The notes: generated by a model not told the origin, from the letters alone. A DNA stretch of 64,000 nt from Monodelphis domestica (GCF_027887165.1 NC_077232.1:4039211-4103210); one strand, 5' to 3'. Numbered from the stretch's first letter, positions 30,488 through 41,455 are shown. Made by a program: numbers and translations.

Positions 30488-30905
30488 GGATCACAGGAGA
30501 TCATCCTTATCAAGCCCTTAGCATTTGGTGCTGTGCTGAGAATACAGAAGAAGAGGCAAAAGAGAGTCCCTGCCCTCAAGGAGTTTATAATCTAACGGGG
30601 AAGACAACATGCAAGCAAACATGTACAACTATGTAAAGCAAGTTATAGGCAGGATAAATGGGAAATAATGCACAGAGGGAGGGCACTGGAAATCGGGGGG
30701 TTTAGGGAAGGCTTCCTGTAGAAGGTGGGATTTGAGTTGGAAGTCAAGGATAAAACAAGATCGATAATCTGAATAAAGGAGGGAGAGACTTCTAGGCATG
30801 GGGGATGGCCAGAGAAAAGGTCCAGACCTGAGCGATAAGGGTCTGCTTCATGGAACAGCTGGAAGGCTGATGTGGTTGGACCAAAGAATACTTGGGAATT
30901 AGTAA
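30488..30905 (-). mobile_element. L2 3' region, antisense
   Basis: 'ttagcatttggtgctgtgct', 'gagagtccctgccctcaagg', 'agtttataatctaacgggga', 'agggaaggcttcctgtagaa' and 'gcatgggggatggccagaga' follow the antisense L2 3' untranslated region for about 400 bp. Confidence 0.88.
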
Positions 30906-31014
30906 ATTAGATCTTCGACCACTGCTAAGGCCTCTCCTTAAGCTTGTTCTCCACTATGCCCCTCAGATTGTTTTCAGATGATTGGCTATGTAACAGTACC
31001 TCCTCTATCTTGTA

Positions 31015-31516
31015 TATTTAAAAATCCAAATGTAGAACTTCATCTTTTTTTAAATCTGATTTTAATCATCATGCAAAACCCAATTCACATCGGTCACTAT
31101 TGTAAGAGCAAAGTCAGACATAAACAATTCCCAAATAAAACCATAAATACACTGACAGGAAAGACAACTCCTATAGTTCATTCCTCAGCATAAGTCCTTC
31201 AGGGTTGCCCCAGATCATTGCATTGCGGAGAGGAGCCAAGTTTTCTCAGATAATCATCATCCAGGATTGCTGTTAGTGTGTACGGTGTTCTCCCAGTTCT
31301 GTTTATTTCACTCTGCGTCATTTCCCACAGATCTTCCCAGCTTTTTCTGAAATCATCTTGCTCATCATTCCTTACAGCACAATAGCATTCCATCACCAAC
31401 ATGGACCACTACTTGTTCAGCCATGATGGCTGAATGGATGGACACCCTTCCCCCCATTTCCATTTCTTTGCCACTACAAAAAGAACAGCTATAAAGATTT
31501 TTGTACAAGTAGGTCC
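31015..31516 (-). mobile_element. L1 (marsupial type), antisense, first part
   Basis: 'catgcaaaacccaattcaca', 'aggaaagacaactcctatag', 'ttgccccagatcattgcatt', 'ttctgtttatttcactctgc', 'cacaatagcattccatcacc' and 'tttgccactacaaaaagaac' are in the order of the antisense L1 3' end. The sequence breaks at 31516 and resumes at 32252 with nothing lost, so the LTR in between inserted into this L1. Confidence 0.9.
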
Positions 31517-32247
31517 TGTGAAGAGTGAATCAAACTTTCTTTGCTTATTAATCAGCAACTTTTAAATTAATCAATCAAAAACTTAAGCACCCCTACTTAA
31601 CACTAAGTAGGAGAGCTGCAAGCCACTAGCTAAAGTGGGTGACAACTGTAGAGGCCACTACCCTGCCTCTGGGCAGTGCTAGGCAAATTAAAAAACTGTG
31701 ATTGGTTCCTGTAAAGTGGGGGAGCAACAGGAAGTGATGTGGAAAAGGGACTATAAAAAGTCCTGAACTTCCTGTCCAAGGACCTTCTCCTTGGGACTGC
31801 TTCTTGGGAGGATGGCTTCAGAGACTCTGCATTGGTGAGCTGAACTGAAGGAGGAGACTCTTTCCCTGAAGCCTGCATTGGCTTGCTGGGTGAGTAGCTG
31901 GCTAACTTTCCTGACTTCTGGAGAGATTGGTTCTGGAGAGGCCTTCCTTTCCTGGAGGAGGCTTCATTGATGGAACCCTTGCTGAACACATCACTGGGTC
32001 CTTTGGCTGAAGGTTACTGAGCCCTGCTGGGGCTGAGCCAGACACTGGAGCAACATTTAGGGTGATAGGCTAGACATTTCCCTACCTTCTTCTTACATTT
32101 CTCCACTTTCACTCCTTCCATCTCTTTGTAAATAAAGCTACTAAAAGTCATTTTGACTTAAGCTATAATATTTTTAAAATCAGCAACCACAATATAACTT
32201 TAGAACTTTCATATTAGCATAAAAACCTAAATGTTTATATTCTTATA
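31517..32247 (+). mobile_element. Solo LTR of an endogenous retrovirus, copy 1 (about 730 bp)
   Basis: A fossil LTR inserted in an antisense L1. Landmarks: 'gtgattggttcctgtaaagt' (CCAAT-type, about 31699), a TATA-like ACTATAAAAAG near 31750, and AATAAAG near 32132. Flanking 4-bp direct repeats (31513-31516 and 32248-32251) are imperfect, fitting a gammaretrovirus-like (ERV1) element. No internal coding part is present. It has a reversed relative at 32551-33293 and differs from it at many places, so both are old. Confidence 0.8.
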
Positions 32248-32251
32248 ATCC

Positions 32252-32495
32252 TTTCCCTTTTTTATGATCTCTTTGGAATACAGACCTACTAGTAGTATTA
32301 CTGGATCAATGGGTAGGCACAGTTTTAAAGTCTTTGGGCATAGTTCCCAATTGTCCTCCAGAATGGTCGGATCAGTTCACAACTCCACCAACAATGCATT
32401 AGAGTCCCAGTTTTGGCACATCCCCTCTAACATTTACCATTTCCCTTTATTGCCATATTGGCCAGTCTGATAGGTTGAGGTGAGAACTTCATCTT
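32252..32495 (-). mobile_element. L1 (marsupial type), antisense, second part
   Basis: 'ttttttatgatctctttgga', 'tattactggatcaatgggta', 'agtctttgggcatagttccc', 'cctccagaatggtcggatca', 'aactccaccaacaatgcatt' and 'ccagtctgataggttgaggt' continue the L1 begun at 31015. Confidence 0.9.
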
Positions 32496-32550
32496 TCTAG
32501 CCTTTCAATCTAATTTTATTATACTTAACTCTAAGTTCCAATCTATAACG

Positions 32551-33293
32551 TGTAAGGACTTAAATTTAGGTTTTATGCTAAATATGAGAATTCTAAAGTA
32601 ATATTGTGGTTGCCAAATAAAAAATATTACAGCTTAAGTCCAAGTGACTTTTAGCAGCTTTATTTACAAAGAGGTGGAAAGAGTGAAAGTGGGAAAATGT
32701 AGACAGAGACAGAAAGTGCTGCCTAGCTACAAAGACCCTAAGCTTAATCCTAATGTCTCCAGACTGCAAATGTGAATCTGAAAGTGAATCTCACCAGAAT
32801 CCAAAGTCCTAATTAGGAAACCAAAATCTGAAGAACCAGGAGACATTGAAGCATCCGCTGAGAACCTTTCGTGCACCTGAGGCCAAGACTGCCAAGAATC
32901 TCACCAGAACTCACGGGGAACGGAATGTCCCATTGAAGCGCCACTGAGCAGAGAAGGTCTCCTCACTGAAGAACCAAGGAAGGAATTCCTCCACTCATCA
33001 CTGCAAGCCAAGGCAGAGAGCAAGACGGACTCGTCAAACTGGCCTTTTTAAAGCAGTTTTCTTGATGTCACTTCCTGCCACTCCCCCACTTTACGGGAAC
33101 CAATCACAGTCTTTCAATTTGCCTAGCACTGCCCAGGGGTAGGGCAGTGGCCTCTGGAGTTGTCACCCACTGTAGCAAGTGACTTGTGAACTCTCCTACT
33201 TAGTGACTGGTAAGGTACTAAGTAGGGGTACTTCAGCTTTTGCTTGATTAACTTAAAAGTTGCTGATTGATAGAGAGTTTGATTCACTTCATA
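32551..33293 (-). mobile_element. Solo LTR of the same family, copy 2, inverted (about 740 bp)
   Basis: Reverse complement of the copy at 31517-32247: shared blocks include 'gtgactttagcagc'-like sequence, AATAAAG on the minus strand near 32665, and 'ccactttacgggaaccaatc' near 33088. Flanking 4-bp repeats are imperfect (32547-32550 and 33294-33297). No coding part. The two LTRs are tail to tail with only L1 and ~60 bp between them. They differ markedly, so they are separate insertions rather than one provirus. Confidence 0.8.
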
Positions 33294-33299
33294 AACCTT

Positions 33300-33376
33300 T
33301 TTTTTATCCTCATTTTATTCACCTGTAAAATGGGTTCCATACTCTTCCTTTTGCTTCACAAGGCTGTGGTCATATC
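33300..33376 (+). mobile_element. MIR fragment
   Basis: 'ttttattcacctgtaaaatg' followed by a variant of the MIR 'cctcacaaggctgtggtcat' core, in sense. Confidence 0.55.
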
Positions 33377-33377
33377 A

Positions 33378-33600
33378 AGTCAGCGAGCATTTAAGTATTT
33401 ACTATGTGCCAGGCACTATGTTAAGGGCTGATAACACAAACAGAAGCAGAAAGAAAGTCAGTCCCTGCCTTCAAGGAACTCATATTCTGCTGGGGGAAGA
33501 CAACACAGAAATGGCAGGGTAGGAGGAGGATGGACAGAGAAAGGACCAAAGGAGTCAGTAGTGGATTCTGGAGAGAAATGAAGACATGGCAGGCCTGGGC
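33378..33600 (-). mobile_element. L2 3' region, antisense
   Basis: 'tcagcgagcatttaagtatt', 'tactatgtgccaggcactat', 'agtcagtccctgccttcaag' and 'gaactcatattctgctgggg' follow the antisense L2 end. Confidence 0.85.
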
Positions 33601-33835
33601 ACTTTCCTGACATGGGGGTTCTGGGAGAAGGCAGACAGTCAGCACAAGGGGCTCCCAGACAGATGGCACTTCCAGTATGAGAAATCCAGAAGCAGATTGA
33701 ACTTCTGGGCTGAGGAGGCTTCTTTGTCATGAACCTTGGAGGGAGATGGGGTAGAGGGGACATTCTGTAACCCTTAAAGGGCTAAGTCAATGGAGTTTTC
33801 CCCACCTCCCCAGGAGAGAGGCAGGGTTGGAATTA

Positions 33836-33849
33836 ATATATTCCTTTGA
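33836..33849. repeat. Target-site duplication, left (14 bp, ATATATTCCTTTGA)
   Basis: Perfectly repeated at 34054-34067, on the other side of a type A SINE. Confidence 0.9.
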
Positions 33850-34053
33850 GGGGGCAGCTGGGTGGCTCAGTGGATGGAGAGCCAGGCCTAGAGGTGGGAG
33901 GTCTTGGGTTCAAATCTGGCCTCAGACACTTCCTAGTTGTGTGACCCTGGGCAAGTCACTTGACCCCCATTGCCTAGCCCTTACCACTCTTCTGCCTTGG
34001 AGCCAATCCACAGTATTGACTCCAAGACAGACGGTCAGGGTTTAAAAATATCC
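33850..34053 (+). mobile_element. Type A SINE, full length, best-preserved copy
   Basis: Head 'ggggcagctgggtggctcag', 'tggatggagagccaggccta', B-box 'gggttcaaatctgg', 'tgtgaccctgggcaagtcac', 'ccattgcctagcccttacca', 'cttctgccttggagccaatc' and tail 'gacggtcagggtttaaaa'. The perfect 14-bp target-site duplication and few differences from the consensus as I recall it mark the youngest SINE insertion here. The 72-codon frame over it is not a gene. Confidence 0.95.
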
Positions 34054-34067
34054 ATATATTCCTTTGA
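34054..34067. repeat. Target-site duplication, right (14 bp)
   Basis: Identical to 33836-33849. Confidence 0.9.
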
Positions 34068-34394
34068 CTCGGGAAGAAATGGACTCAAAAGTTGGGCCAA
34101 CTAGGTGGAATCAGAATTCTGGGCTTTGGATTCTTGTTCCTACTCTTCCTACTGCATCTGGCAGATCTTTAAGGAAAGTAAGGAATGAGGACGTTGGAAA
34201 AAATGAGAATAAAAATGGAATTAAATGGGCAGAGCCTGGCCTGGCTGGAGAAGAGGGAAGCTGCCACATGGGGTGGAGAACCCGGCCCTGAGAAAGGTCA
34301 GCCTGGAGGCCCCCTGCCAGGCTTGGGGATGAACAGTCCTCGTACTCCATGCTCATGAATCTCGACATGTCACCCCTTCCCCAAAGCCATTTTT

Positions 34395-34592
34395 CTTCTT
34401 TTTTAACCCTTATCTTCTGTCTTGTAGAATCAAGTCTTGGTTCCAAGGCAGAAGAGTGGTAAGAGCTGAGCAATAGGGGTTAAGTGACTTACCCAAGGTC
34501 ACCCAGCTAGGAAATGTCTGAGGCCAGATTTGAACCCAGGACCTCCCATCTCCAGGCTTGGCTCTCTGTCCACTGAACCACCTAGAAGTCCC
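34395..34592 (-). mobile_element. Type A SINE, antisense, near full length
   Basis: 'tttttaacccttatcttctg', 'ggttccaaggcagaagagtg', 'gttaagtgacttacccaagg', 'atttgaacccaggacctccc' and 'tgaaccacctagaagtcccc'. The pair with 33850-34053 faces it at 340 bp distance. Confidence 0.92.
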
Positions 34593-35879
34593 CCACCCCC
34601 ACCGCAGAGCAGGTATTAAGAGAACCAGAACGAAGCCCAGCCTCTCCCGGCATAGAACGTCCCAAGGACCCCTTAAACCTGGAGAAGGCTCGAGCTCCCT
34701 TTCCGAGATGAGAGGGTGGCTGCCTAGAGAGCCAACGATTCATCCCACTCTGAACAACAGGGAGAGCTCCGTGCTGGACGGTGGCCCCGATGGCCCAGCT
34801 CGGTGCAGCCCTGCTCCTCTCTTCCCTCCCACTCCCCAGGCTCGGGATAAAGCAGTTGGAGGGGGCCTCGGGAGAGGCCGGCCTCCTCGCCCGCCTCCCT
34901 TTGCTCTGTTTTCTCCTTCCAGCCTCCACCCTGGAGACTGATGGCCGTGGAAGCCCTTCCATCCGGCCTCCTTTCTCTGTGGAGGCTATTGGAAAGGGGG
35001 TGGCGGGGCCTGGAGTCCTGCACCTTCACCCCTTCCACATTGTAAGCGAGCTCATTTTTCAGGGCGTCTTTCCTATTCTTTCCAGGAAAAATGTGGCCAA
35101 AGCCACGTCCTCCCAGGCCTTTTGATGTCCGGAATCCTCTTCAGAGCCTGCTAGAACAAGTCAGCGATTAAGACAGTCCCCGAAGGACACGTCGTCAGGC
35201 CTCTCTTTGACCAGAAAGGTTTCCCAGTGAATCAAACCTTTCTCTGGGCCCAGGGGGCCCCACAATAGGCCTTGAAAAGATGGATAGCACAATTGTCCTG
35301 TCTAGAAGGGAGAGGGCTCCTCCTCCAGGGAGGCCTCCCTCCACCAGGCCTGCCCTGGCCCCACGGGGGCCCCCAATGAAAGGCCCAATCAACCAATCCT
35401 CTTTCCAGAGGAAAGCTCTAGACAATAGGGGCCACAGCCAGACACAACTCCTGCCACGCAGGCTGTGGGGCAGCCTCACACATGTGAAGGGCTAGCCAAG
35501 CGGAAAGAACGGGAAGTTTCCTTCTGAAGAATCGTGGCCCCGGAATCTCGGGCCTTCGGCTGGGGGGCCTCTCCCCGGAGGTCAGAGTGACACCGACGGG
35601 CCTCCAGGCAGACACAATGAGGATGAGCTCATTGGACAGATCCGGGGGTGGGAGAGCTATATTATATTATATACAAACATCGCCATAAATCCTGGAGCCT
35701 GGGGAGGAGGGCCGAGGCAGCCCAGGGAGCTGGGAGGACCCTCAGGGCCTGTTGGGCTACCCCTTCAGGGAATCCCTGTCACCTGTGCACCCTAGCCTAG
35801 CCTGGAGCCCGGGAGGGGGAAAGATGCTTATTTGGCCTAGTCTCCAAGCAGCTTCCCCTTCTAGCACGGCTCATTCTCT
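34593..35879. other. Unassigned stretch without repeat
   Basis: About 1.3 kb with no repeat I can name and frames without domains (plus 34558-34941; minus 34724-35038). An AT run 'tatattatattatata' at about 35659-35674 lies in otherwise GC-rich DNA. Confidence 0.4.
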
Positions 35880-37235
35880 GTCAGTCTGTCTGTCTCTGTC
35901 CCATTCTCTGTGTTTGTCTCATTTTGTCTCTCTCCCTCTTTCCCTCTGTCTCTCCCTTTCCCTCTCTGCCTCTCTGTTTATCTCATTCTCTCTCTCTGTC
36001 TGTTTCTCTCTCTTTCTCATTCTTTCTCTCTTTCTCATTCTCTCTGTGTCTGTCTGATTTTGTCTCTCTCTCCCTCTTTCCCTCTCTCTGTCTCTCTATT
36101 TCATTCTCTCTGTCTCTGTTTCTCTCTCTTTCTCATTCTTTCTGTCTCTGTCTCATTCTCTCTGTGTCTGTGTCTGATTTTGTCTCTCTCCCCCTTTCCC
36201 TCTGTCTCTCCCTCTCTGTCCCTGTTTCCCTCTGTCTCTGTCACTCTTTCTCTCTCTCCTTCTCTATCTCTCTTTCTTGATCTCTGTCTCTGTGTGTCCA
36301 TCTTTCCTTGGCTTTCTTTCTCTGTCTCTATATCTCATTCTTTCTCTTTCTCTGTCTCATTCTCTCTCTCTCCCCCTCTTTCCCTCTGTCTCCCCCTATT
36401 TTCCTCTGTCTCTCCCTCTCTGTCCCTGTTTCCCTCTGTCTCTGTCACTTTTTCTCTCTCTCCTTCTCTATCTCTCTTGATCCCTGTCTCTGTGTGTCCA
36501 TCTCTCCAGGCTTTCTTTCTCTTTCCCTGTCTCATTCTCTCTCTCTCTCTCTCTGTTTGTCTCTCTCTCCCCCCCTTTCCCTCTCTGTCTCTCTCTCCCT
36601 CTGTCTCTCTTTCCCTCTCTGTCTCTGTCACTTTTCCTCTCTCTCCTTCTCTATCTCTCTTTCTTGATCTCTCTCTCTGTTTGTCTCTCTCTCCCCCTCT
36701 TTCCCTGTTTCCCCCTTTCCCTCTCTGTCTCTCTCTCCCTCTGTCTCTCTTTCCCTCTCTGTCTCTGTCACTTTTCCTCTCTCTCCTTCTCTATCTCTCT
36801 TTCTTGATCTCTCTCTCTGTTTGTCTCTCTCTCCCCCTCTTTCCCTGTTTCCCCCTTTCCCTCTCTGTCTCTCTCTCCCTCTGTCTCTCTTTCCCTCTCT
36901 GTCTCTGTCACTTTTCCTCTCTCTCCTTCTCTATCTCTCTTTCTTGATCTCTCTCTCTGTTTGTCTCTCTCTCCCCCTCTTTCCCTGTTTCCCCCTTTCC
37001 CTCTCCCCCTCTTTCTTTCCCTCTCTGTCTCTGTCACTTTTCCTCTCTCTCCTTCTCTATCTCTCTTTCTTGATCTCTCTCTCTGTTTGTCTCTCTCTCC
37101 CCCTCTTTCCCTGTTTCCCCCTTTCCCTCTCTGTCTCTGTCACTTTTCCTCTCTCTCCTTCTCTATCTCTCTTTCTTGATCCCTGTCTCTGTGTGTCCAT
37201 CTCTCCCGGCTTTCTTTCTCTGTCTCTGTCCCTCA
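35880..37235. repeat. 1.36-kb polypyrimidine array with higher-order period
   Basis: Almost pure C/T on the plus strand (CTCT, CTGT, TTCC and CCCC modules). In the right part a marker 'cacttttcctctctctcctt' recurs at 36629, 36769, 36909, 37035 and 37141, giving periods of 140, 140, 126 and 106 bp. The 345-codon and 235-codon Ser/Leu/Phe/Pro frames are artefacts of it. Confidence 0.95.
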
Positions 37236-37744
37236 GAAAGAAGTTTCTGGCATTGGGATTGCTCTGTGGACAGAAGGAGTGCTCTAGCAGGCACCCGCGT
37301 GCTTCCCCCAATGGCAGCTTTGATCTCTTCTTGGGTCTCCCCTGCCCAGCCTTGCCTTACCCTGCCTGGGACCAGCAGCCCTCTCCCAACCACCCTCCCT
37401 CCCTCCCTCCCCAGGTTAATACAGTTTTGGAGGCCGCATCCCTGGAGATGTTTAAAGGAACCTTAGAGATGCTAATGGAAACCAGCTCCTTCCTGCTAAC
37501 ACTGAAGTGCTTCATGAATACAGGCTAAGGCTAAAACTTCTTTTGTTCAATTTTTGATATAAATGGGATCATAGCCCATCCCCACCTCCCCTTCTCTGTC
37601 ATCACTTCACCCCATTTAAATCTTCTTTGTTGTCCAGAGAACCTATCCCATAGCCACACAACAAGCTGCTAAAATTCTCAAGAGCCGGGGAGACTGCCAT
37701 CGACTCACCATTGATTGTGTCCGCCATTGTGGAATGTCTGACAT
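37236..37744. other. Unassigned sequence
   Basis: No gene or repeat recognised; a short CCCT run lies at 37396-37412. Confidence 0.4.
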
Positions 37745-37826
37745 CCTCGCCTCTTAGAAACTCCAGATTCAAGGCTGAGCTTAGCTGCCACCTCCTACAT
37801 GAAGCCTTTTTTGATTTCCTTAATTC
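37745..37826 (+). mobile_element. L2 3' region, first part
   Basis: 'gaaactccagattcaaggct', 'gagcttagctgccacctcct' and 'acatgaagccttttttgatt' are sense L2. The element resumes at 38023 after a SINE. Confidence 0.85.
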
Positions 37827-38022
37827 TTTTTTTCTCCCTAAACTTTTACCTTCTGACTTTAGAATTGATACTAAGTATTGGTTCCAAGGCAGAAGAGCAG
37901 TAAGGGCTAGGCAATGGGGGTAAGTGACTTGCTCAGGGTCATACAGCTAGGAAGTGTCTGGGGCCAAATTTGGACCCAGGACCTCCTGTCTCTACCCACT
38001 GGGCAACCTAGCTGCTTCTTCT
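37827..38022 (-). mobile_element. Type A SINE inserted in L2, antisense
   Basis: 'aacttttaccttctgacttt', 'ggttccaaggcagaagagca', 'gctaggcaatgggggtaagt', 'aggaagtgtctggggccaaa' and 'gggcaacctagctgcttctt'. It splits an L2 3' end. Confidence 0.9.
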
Positions 38023-38217
38023 TCAGTTTTAAAAGTGGGTCCTCCCCTCAAGTACTTCCTATGTCCGTTGTTTGCCCTTCGTATGGGTTTATCTGAACAT
38101 ATACTGGTTCCCTCCAGTAGAATGTAAGCTTCTTGAGGGGAGAGACTCGAAATTCCATTTTTGTATGAAAGTTACCTGGCATGTAGTAGGTGCTTAATAA
38201 CGTTTATTGAATAAGTG
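38023..38217 (+). mobile_element. L2 3' end, second part
   Basis: 'gttccctccagtagaatgta', 'agcttcttgaggggagagac', 'acctggcatgtagtaggtgc' and 'ttaataacgtttattgaata' complete the L2 begun at 37745. Confidence 0.9.
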
Positions 38218-38544
38218 AATGGAGAGAAGTCAAGGTGTGGCTTCTGGGACTTTGGGGTAAGGGCAGGAAGTTTTATTTATTTATTCATTCCTTCTGCAGC
38301 ATCTTATGCCTTCAGAATCTCTCGGAAAGGAGAAGCTGGGAAATGCAGAGGAGAAAACCTTGGAGGAGTGAGAACCAGTGTGGGGGAAAAGGGGGAAAAG
38401 CCCAGCACTGGGGGAGTCACTCTTGAGAAAGGGAGCAAGAGAGAGAAAAGAATTTTTTGTGATTTGCTGAGTGGGAAAAAAAAAAAGACTAATCAGCTTC
38501 TGTTCATAATTTGTGGAAATCCGGGAAAAGGAAAAGCTGAGCAA

Positions 38545-38735
38545 TTTGATTGGGCAATTGCTAGGTGCCAGCCACTGTTCCAGGTGCTGAGGATAGAAAG
38601 GCAAAAATTAAGTAGGCCCTTCCCTAAAGGGATTTCCATCGTACTCTGGGGATACGCCATCGATCAATCAATCAGTAAACATTTATTAGAAACCTACGCT
38701 ATGGGCCAGGCACTGTGCTAAGGCCCAGGGTTCCC
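38545..38735 (-). mobile_element. L2 3' end pieces, antisense, two partly repeated ends
   Basis: Two L2 ends sit close together: 'ggtgccagccactgttccag' at about 38566 and 'gtaaacatttattagaaacc' with 'gggccaggcactgtgctaag' at 38674-38723. They are either two insertions or a duplication. Confidence 0.75.
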
Positions 38736-39699
38736 AGCAAGCATCCCTTAGTGGTGTCCCACTGTCTCCCCGACTCTCTTACAGGGAGCACTGGTCTCTC
38801 TTCTGCTATTGTCTGACTCAAGGGTTGGAATGGATGGGGATGAAAAGTATTTGAATGGGCTTCTGCCCCATAACTGTGCATCTGTGAAAGGGGCCACCTA
38901 CCCCTGGGCTCCCCCCTTTCTGGTTTTGGAGCCAACAGGCTTTTCAGAGCTATCCATGCCCAGATGGCCTGTCTTGGTAAGCCATGTCTGGGATGGAGCT
39001 GCATCTCTCTCTTGGCGTTTTCTTCCCCAACTCGGACCCTGAGCAGCTATGTTAAATGGACCAGTCCAGGTATCCTTGTGAGTTTCAGAAAGGCACGAGG
39101 TCCCACCGGGCCATCGAGGCAGCTATTTCTGTGTGCACCAGGGCAGTTAATTATAGTGGCAGCAGCCGCACGAGTGGCGAGTTGGCACAAAGGGAAGAAT
39201 TGAGAGTAGGGAGAAAGGGGCCAAGGGGAGATCATGCTTGAATCATCAGTGGAGGTGAAATGGCAAATTGATTGCCTTTCTAAAACTAGTTCTATCCCCT
39301 CCAAAGCCAGAATGTTAGCCTCCTAAATGATTGTTCCAGTAGTAACATTACTGGATTCTGTCCTAATCATTCTGTGATGCTTAGCATTCTCTCTTCTGCA
39401 TGAGATTAAAACGACCCATTCTGCACCTTCATCATGTTGGTGCTTTAGATGCCTTTTTGCCTTCTCTTCTTCTTTGGGGATGCATCAGATTAGGGCCAAA
39501 GGCAGTGTGACTAGAGTTGCCCATTTTTCTGGGGAAGTTAAGAAACCAATGGAGCCTCCTTCCTCTGTGAAGATGTAAGTTCACCATAACTTGGTCTAGC
39601 ATCCTACGACTAGGTACAGAGATTAGGGTCCTGGATATAGAAAGGGTGGGCATCCCAAGTCCTTGGGAGTCCCAGCTGCTGTCCCTTTCAGCTTCTTCT
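38736..39699. other. Unassigned sequence
   Basis: No gene recognised. A TTAATTA motif (about 39146) lies in a stretch (39100-39240) without repeats. Confidence 0.4.
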
Positions 39700-40150
39700 A
39701 ACAAAAAAAGTGAAAAAATAGTCTCTGCTTTCAAGGAATTTGCAAACTCAAGATGACATGTCACATATGGGCTCTTACAAGAAATATGGAGTAGACCGAA
39801 GCTAACTGGAGAGAAGAAGGCATCAGAGCCCGGAGACCTGGGAAAGGCTTCTTGCACAAGTAGGGATCTAAGCTGAGTATTCAAGGAAGCCAGGGAAACT
39901 AAGGCACAAGGGGGAAAGAGGGCATTGGAGGCAGGAGAGAGAGTCAGGACAAAGAACTGAGATGGGAGCTAAAGGGTCCCATATGAGGAGTAGCAATAGA
40001 GTGATTGGATCGTCCAGTGGATTAGAGCAGAATGTGAGAAGAAATGACAAACAGAGGAGTTTCTATTTGATCCTAGAAGTAATAGGGAGCCATTGGTGTT
40101 TACTGAGTAAGGGAGTAACCTGGGAAGTATACAGTGTTGTTTAATAAATG
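39700..40150 (-). mobile_element. L2, antisense, about 450 bp
   Basis: 'tagtctctgctttcaaggaa', 'aaaggcttcttgcacaagta', 'gtttctatttgatcctagaa' and 'gtaatagggagccattggtg' with 'tactgagtaagggagtaacc' follow the antisense L2 end into the last part of its ORF2. Confidence 0.85.
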
Positions 40151-40324
40151 TTGAGATGAATCAGGGAACCATAAAACTCTTTGTTCCTATGACACAATCC
40201 TCCAAAGCAGTTTGTTTCTAAGTTGATGTACTATGTATATATACACATGCAAATTAATTAAGAGACATTCTGCACTGTAATAACACCTAAAGTGGGGCTT
40301 AGTGAAGTGATAAAATCCATCCAC

Positions 40325-40505
40325 ACTCTATGGTTGGGAGGGCTGAATCTGGAACCAACAGATGTGGGTTCAAATCCCACTTCTCTCACCCTACTGCTTG
40401 TGTGACTTGGGTCAAGGCTCTCTGAGCCTCAGGCCCCGGATCTGAAAAGGGGGAGGTTGGACAAGATGACTTCTGAGGTCCCTCTAGATGGGAGCTCCTG
40501 GGATC
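40325..40505 (+). mobile_element. tRNA-derived/MIR-type SINE, sense
   Basis: 'ggaaccaacagatgtgggtt' and B-box 'gttcaaatcccacttc', 'cttgtgtgacttgggtcaag', 'gagcctcaggccccggatct' and 'tgacttctgaggtccctcta'. Confidence 0.75.
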
Positions 40506-41379
40506 CCCAGGGCCCTAGGGCTGCGTCTCCCCTGGGGGACATGTTTCGGAGTGGCCTAGTCATTCTCAGTAAAATCATCCCCTGGTCCTATTTTTTGGAT
40601 GGAAAGGCAGAATGATTCCATGTGTACCATCACATAAAAAGCGTTTCATCTCCAGGATGGGAAACCCAATGCTCCGGAAAGCAGGTTATTCTGAGGCTCC
40701 CGCCTGGGATGGGACAGACTTGAATCACAATATAATTAGAATTAGAGGCAAGGGCTGGGGGGAGGAGTGGGCAGATAGTCTCCAAATGATTCACTGGGTG
40801 TGCGTGTGAAGGGCCAATCAGCAAGCTCCGGCTGGGAAGGAAGCAGTGAAGATAAATGGACAGCTGAGTACTCAATGATTCTTCAAGTAAATTCCTTAGC
40901 AGAACAATGAGAAAACAGCCCACGTTTTCTGTGGAGAGCAATTACTGGAATGATTGCTGGCCTGACAACCCTGGGAAGAGTTTGAAAACCCTTCCTAGCC
41001 TTTTCTGTGCCTCCAGCTGGCGTATTAGCCCAGCTTGAGGAGGGACAACTGCCTATGGGAGGGAGCCCAGGTCGGGTGGTGGAGACCTGGGCTGTGACAT
41101 AGAGTTCCCTGTGGCTCCCTCAGGCTGGCTGAGTCCACGAGCATGAACCTCAGCCTACAGAGTAAACCAAGAAACAAGGCAGGGAGCCCACTTTGGACCC
41201 CAGTGGCTACGTCAAAATGATCCAATGGCAAGGGAAAAATTCAACATGGCGGACACTTGGCTGCCTTGATGCCAAGCAACTGGTTTGGTGGATTCTTTTC
41301 TCCATGCACTTGGCTTCTCTTTGCTTGGAACTGACTGGATCGACCAATTAATATAGATACCCAAGCACCCTGTTTAGTG
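40506..41379. other. Unassigned, largely unique sequence
   Basis: No gene or repeat recognised. 40800-40960 and 41200-41370 are moderately AT-rich and free of repeats. A YY1-like AACATGGCGGAC lies at 41243. Confidence 0.4.
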
Positions 41380-41455
41380 AGCTGGCTGACCTTGGGCAAA
41401 CTGTTCCCTACCTAAGGTCCTCCATCTGGAAAATGGGCAGAACGATGCCCATGCA
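41380..41455 (+). mobile_element. MIR fragment (weak)
   Basis: 'ctgaccttgggcaaactgtt' and 'gtcctccatctggaaaatgg' are a sense MIR core. Confidence 0.55.

Noticed and set aside
31517-33293. One provirus with two LTRs
   Set aside because: The two LTRs are in inverse orientation, each has its own flanking repeats, and only L1 sequence lies between them; these are separate insertions.
33850-34053. tRNA gene from the A-box/B-box head
   Set aside because: No cloverleaf or acceptor pairing follows. The head is that of a SINE, which continues into a SINE body and tail with target-site duplication; the same holds for the other SINE copies.
35910-37528. Ser/Leu-rich 345- and 235-codon proteins
   Set aside because: They are translations of the polypyrimidine array. 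The only non-repetitive tail (37236 onward) has no domain.
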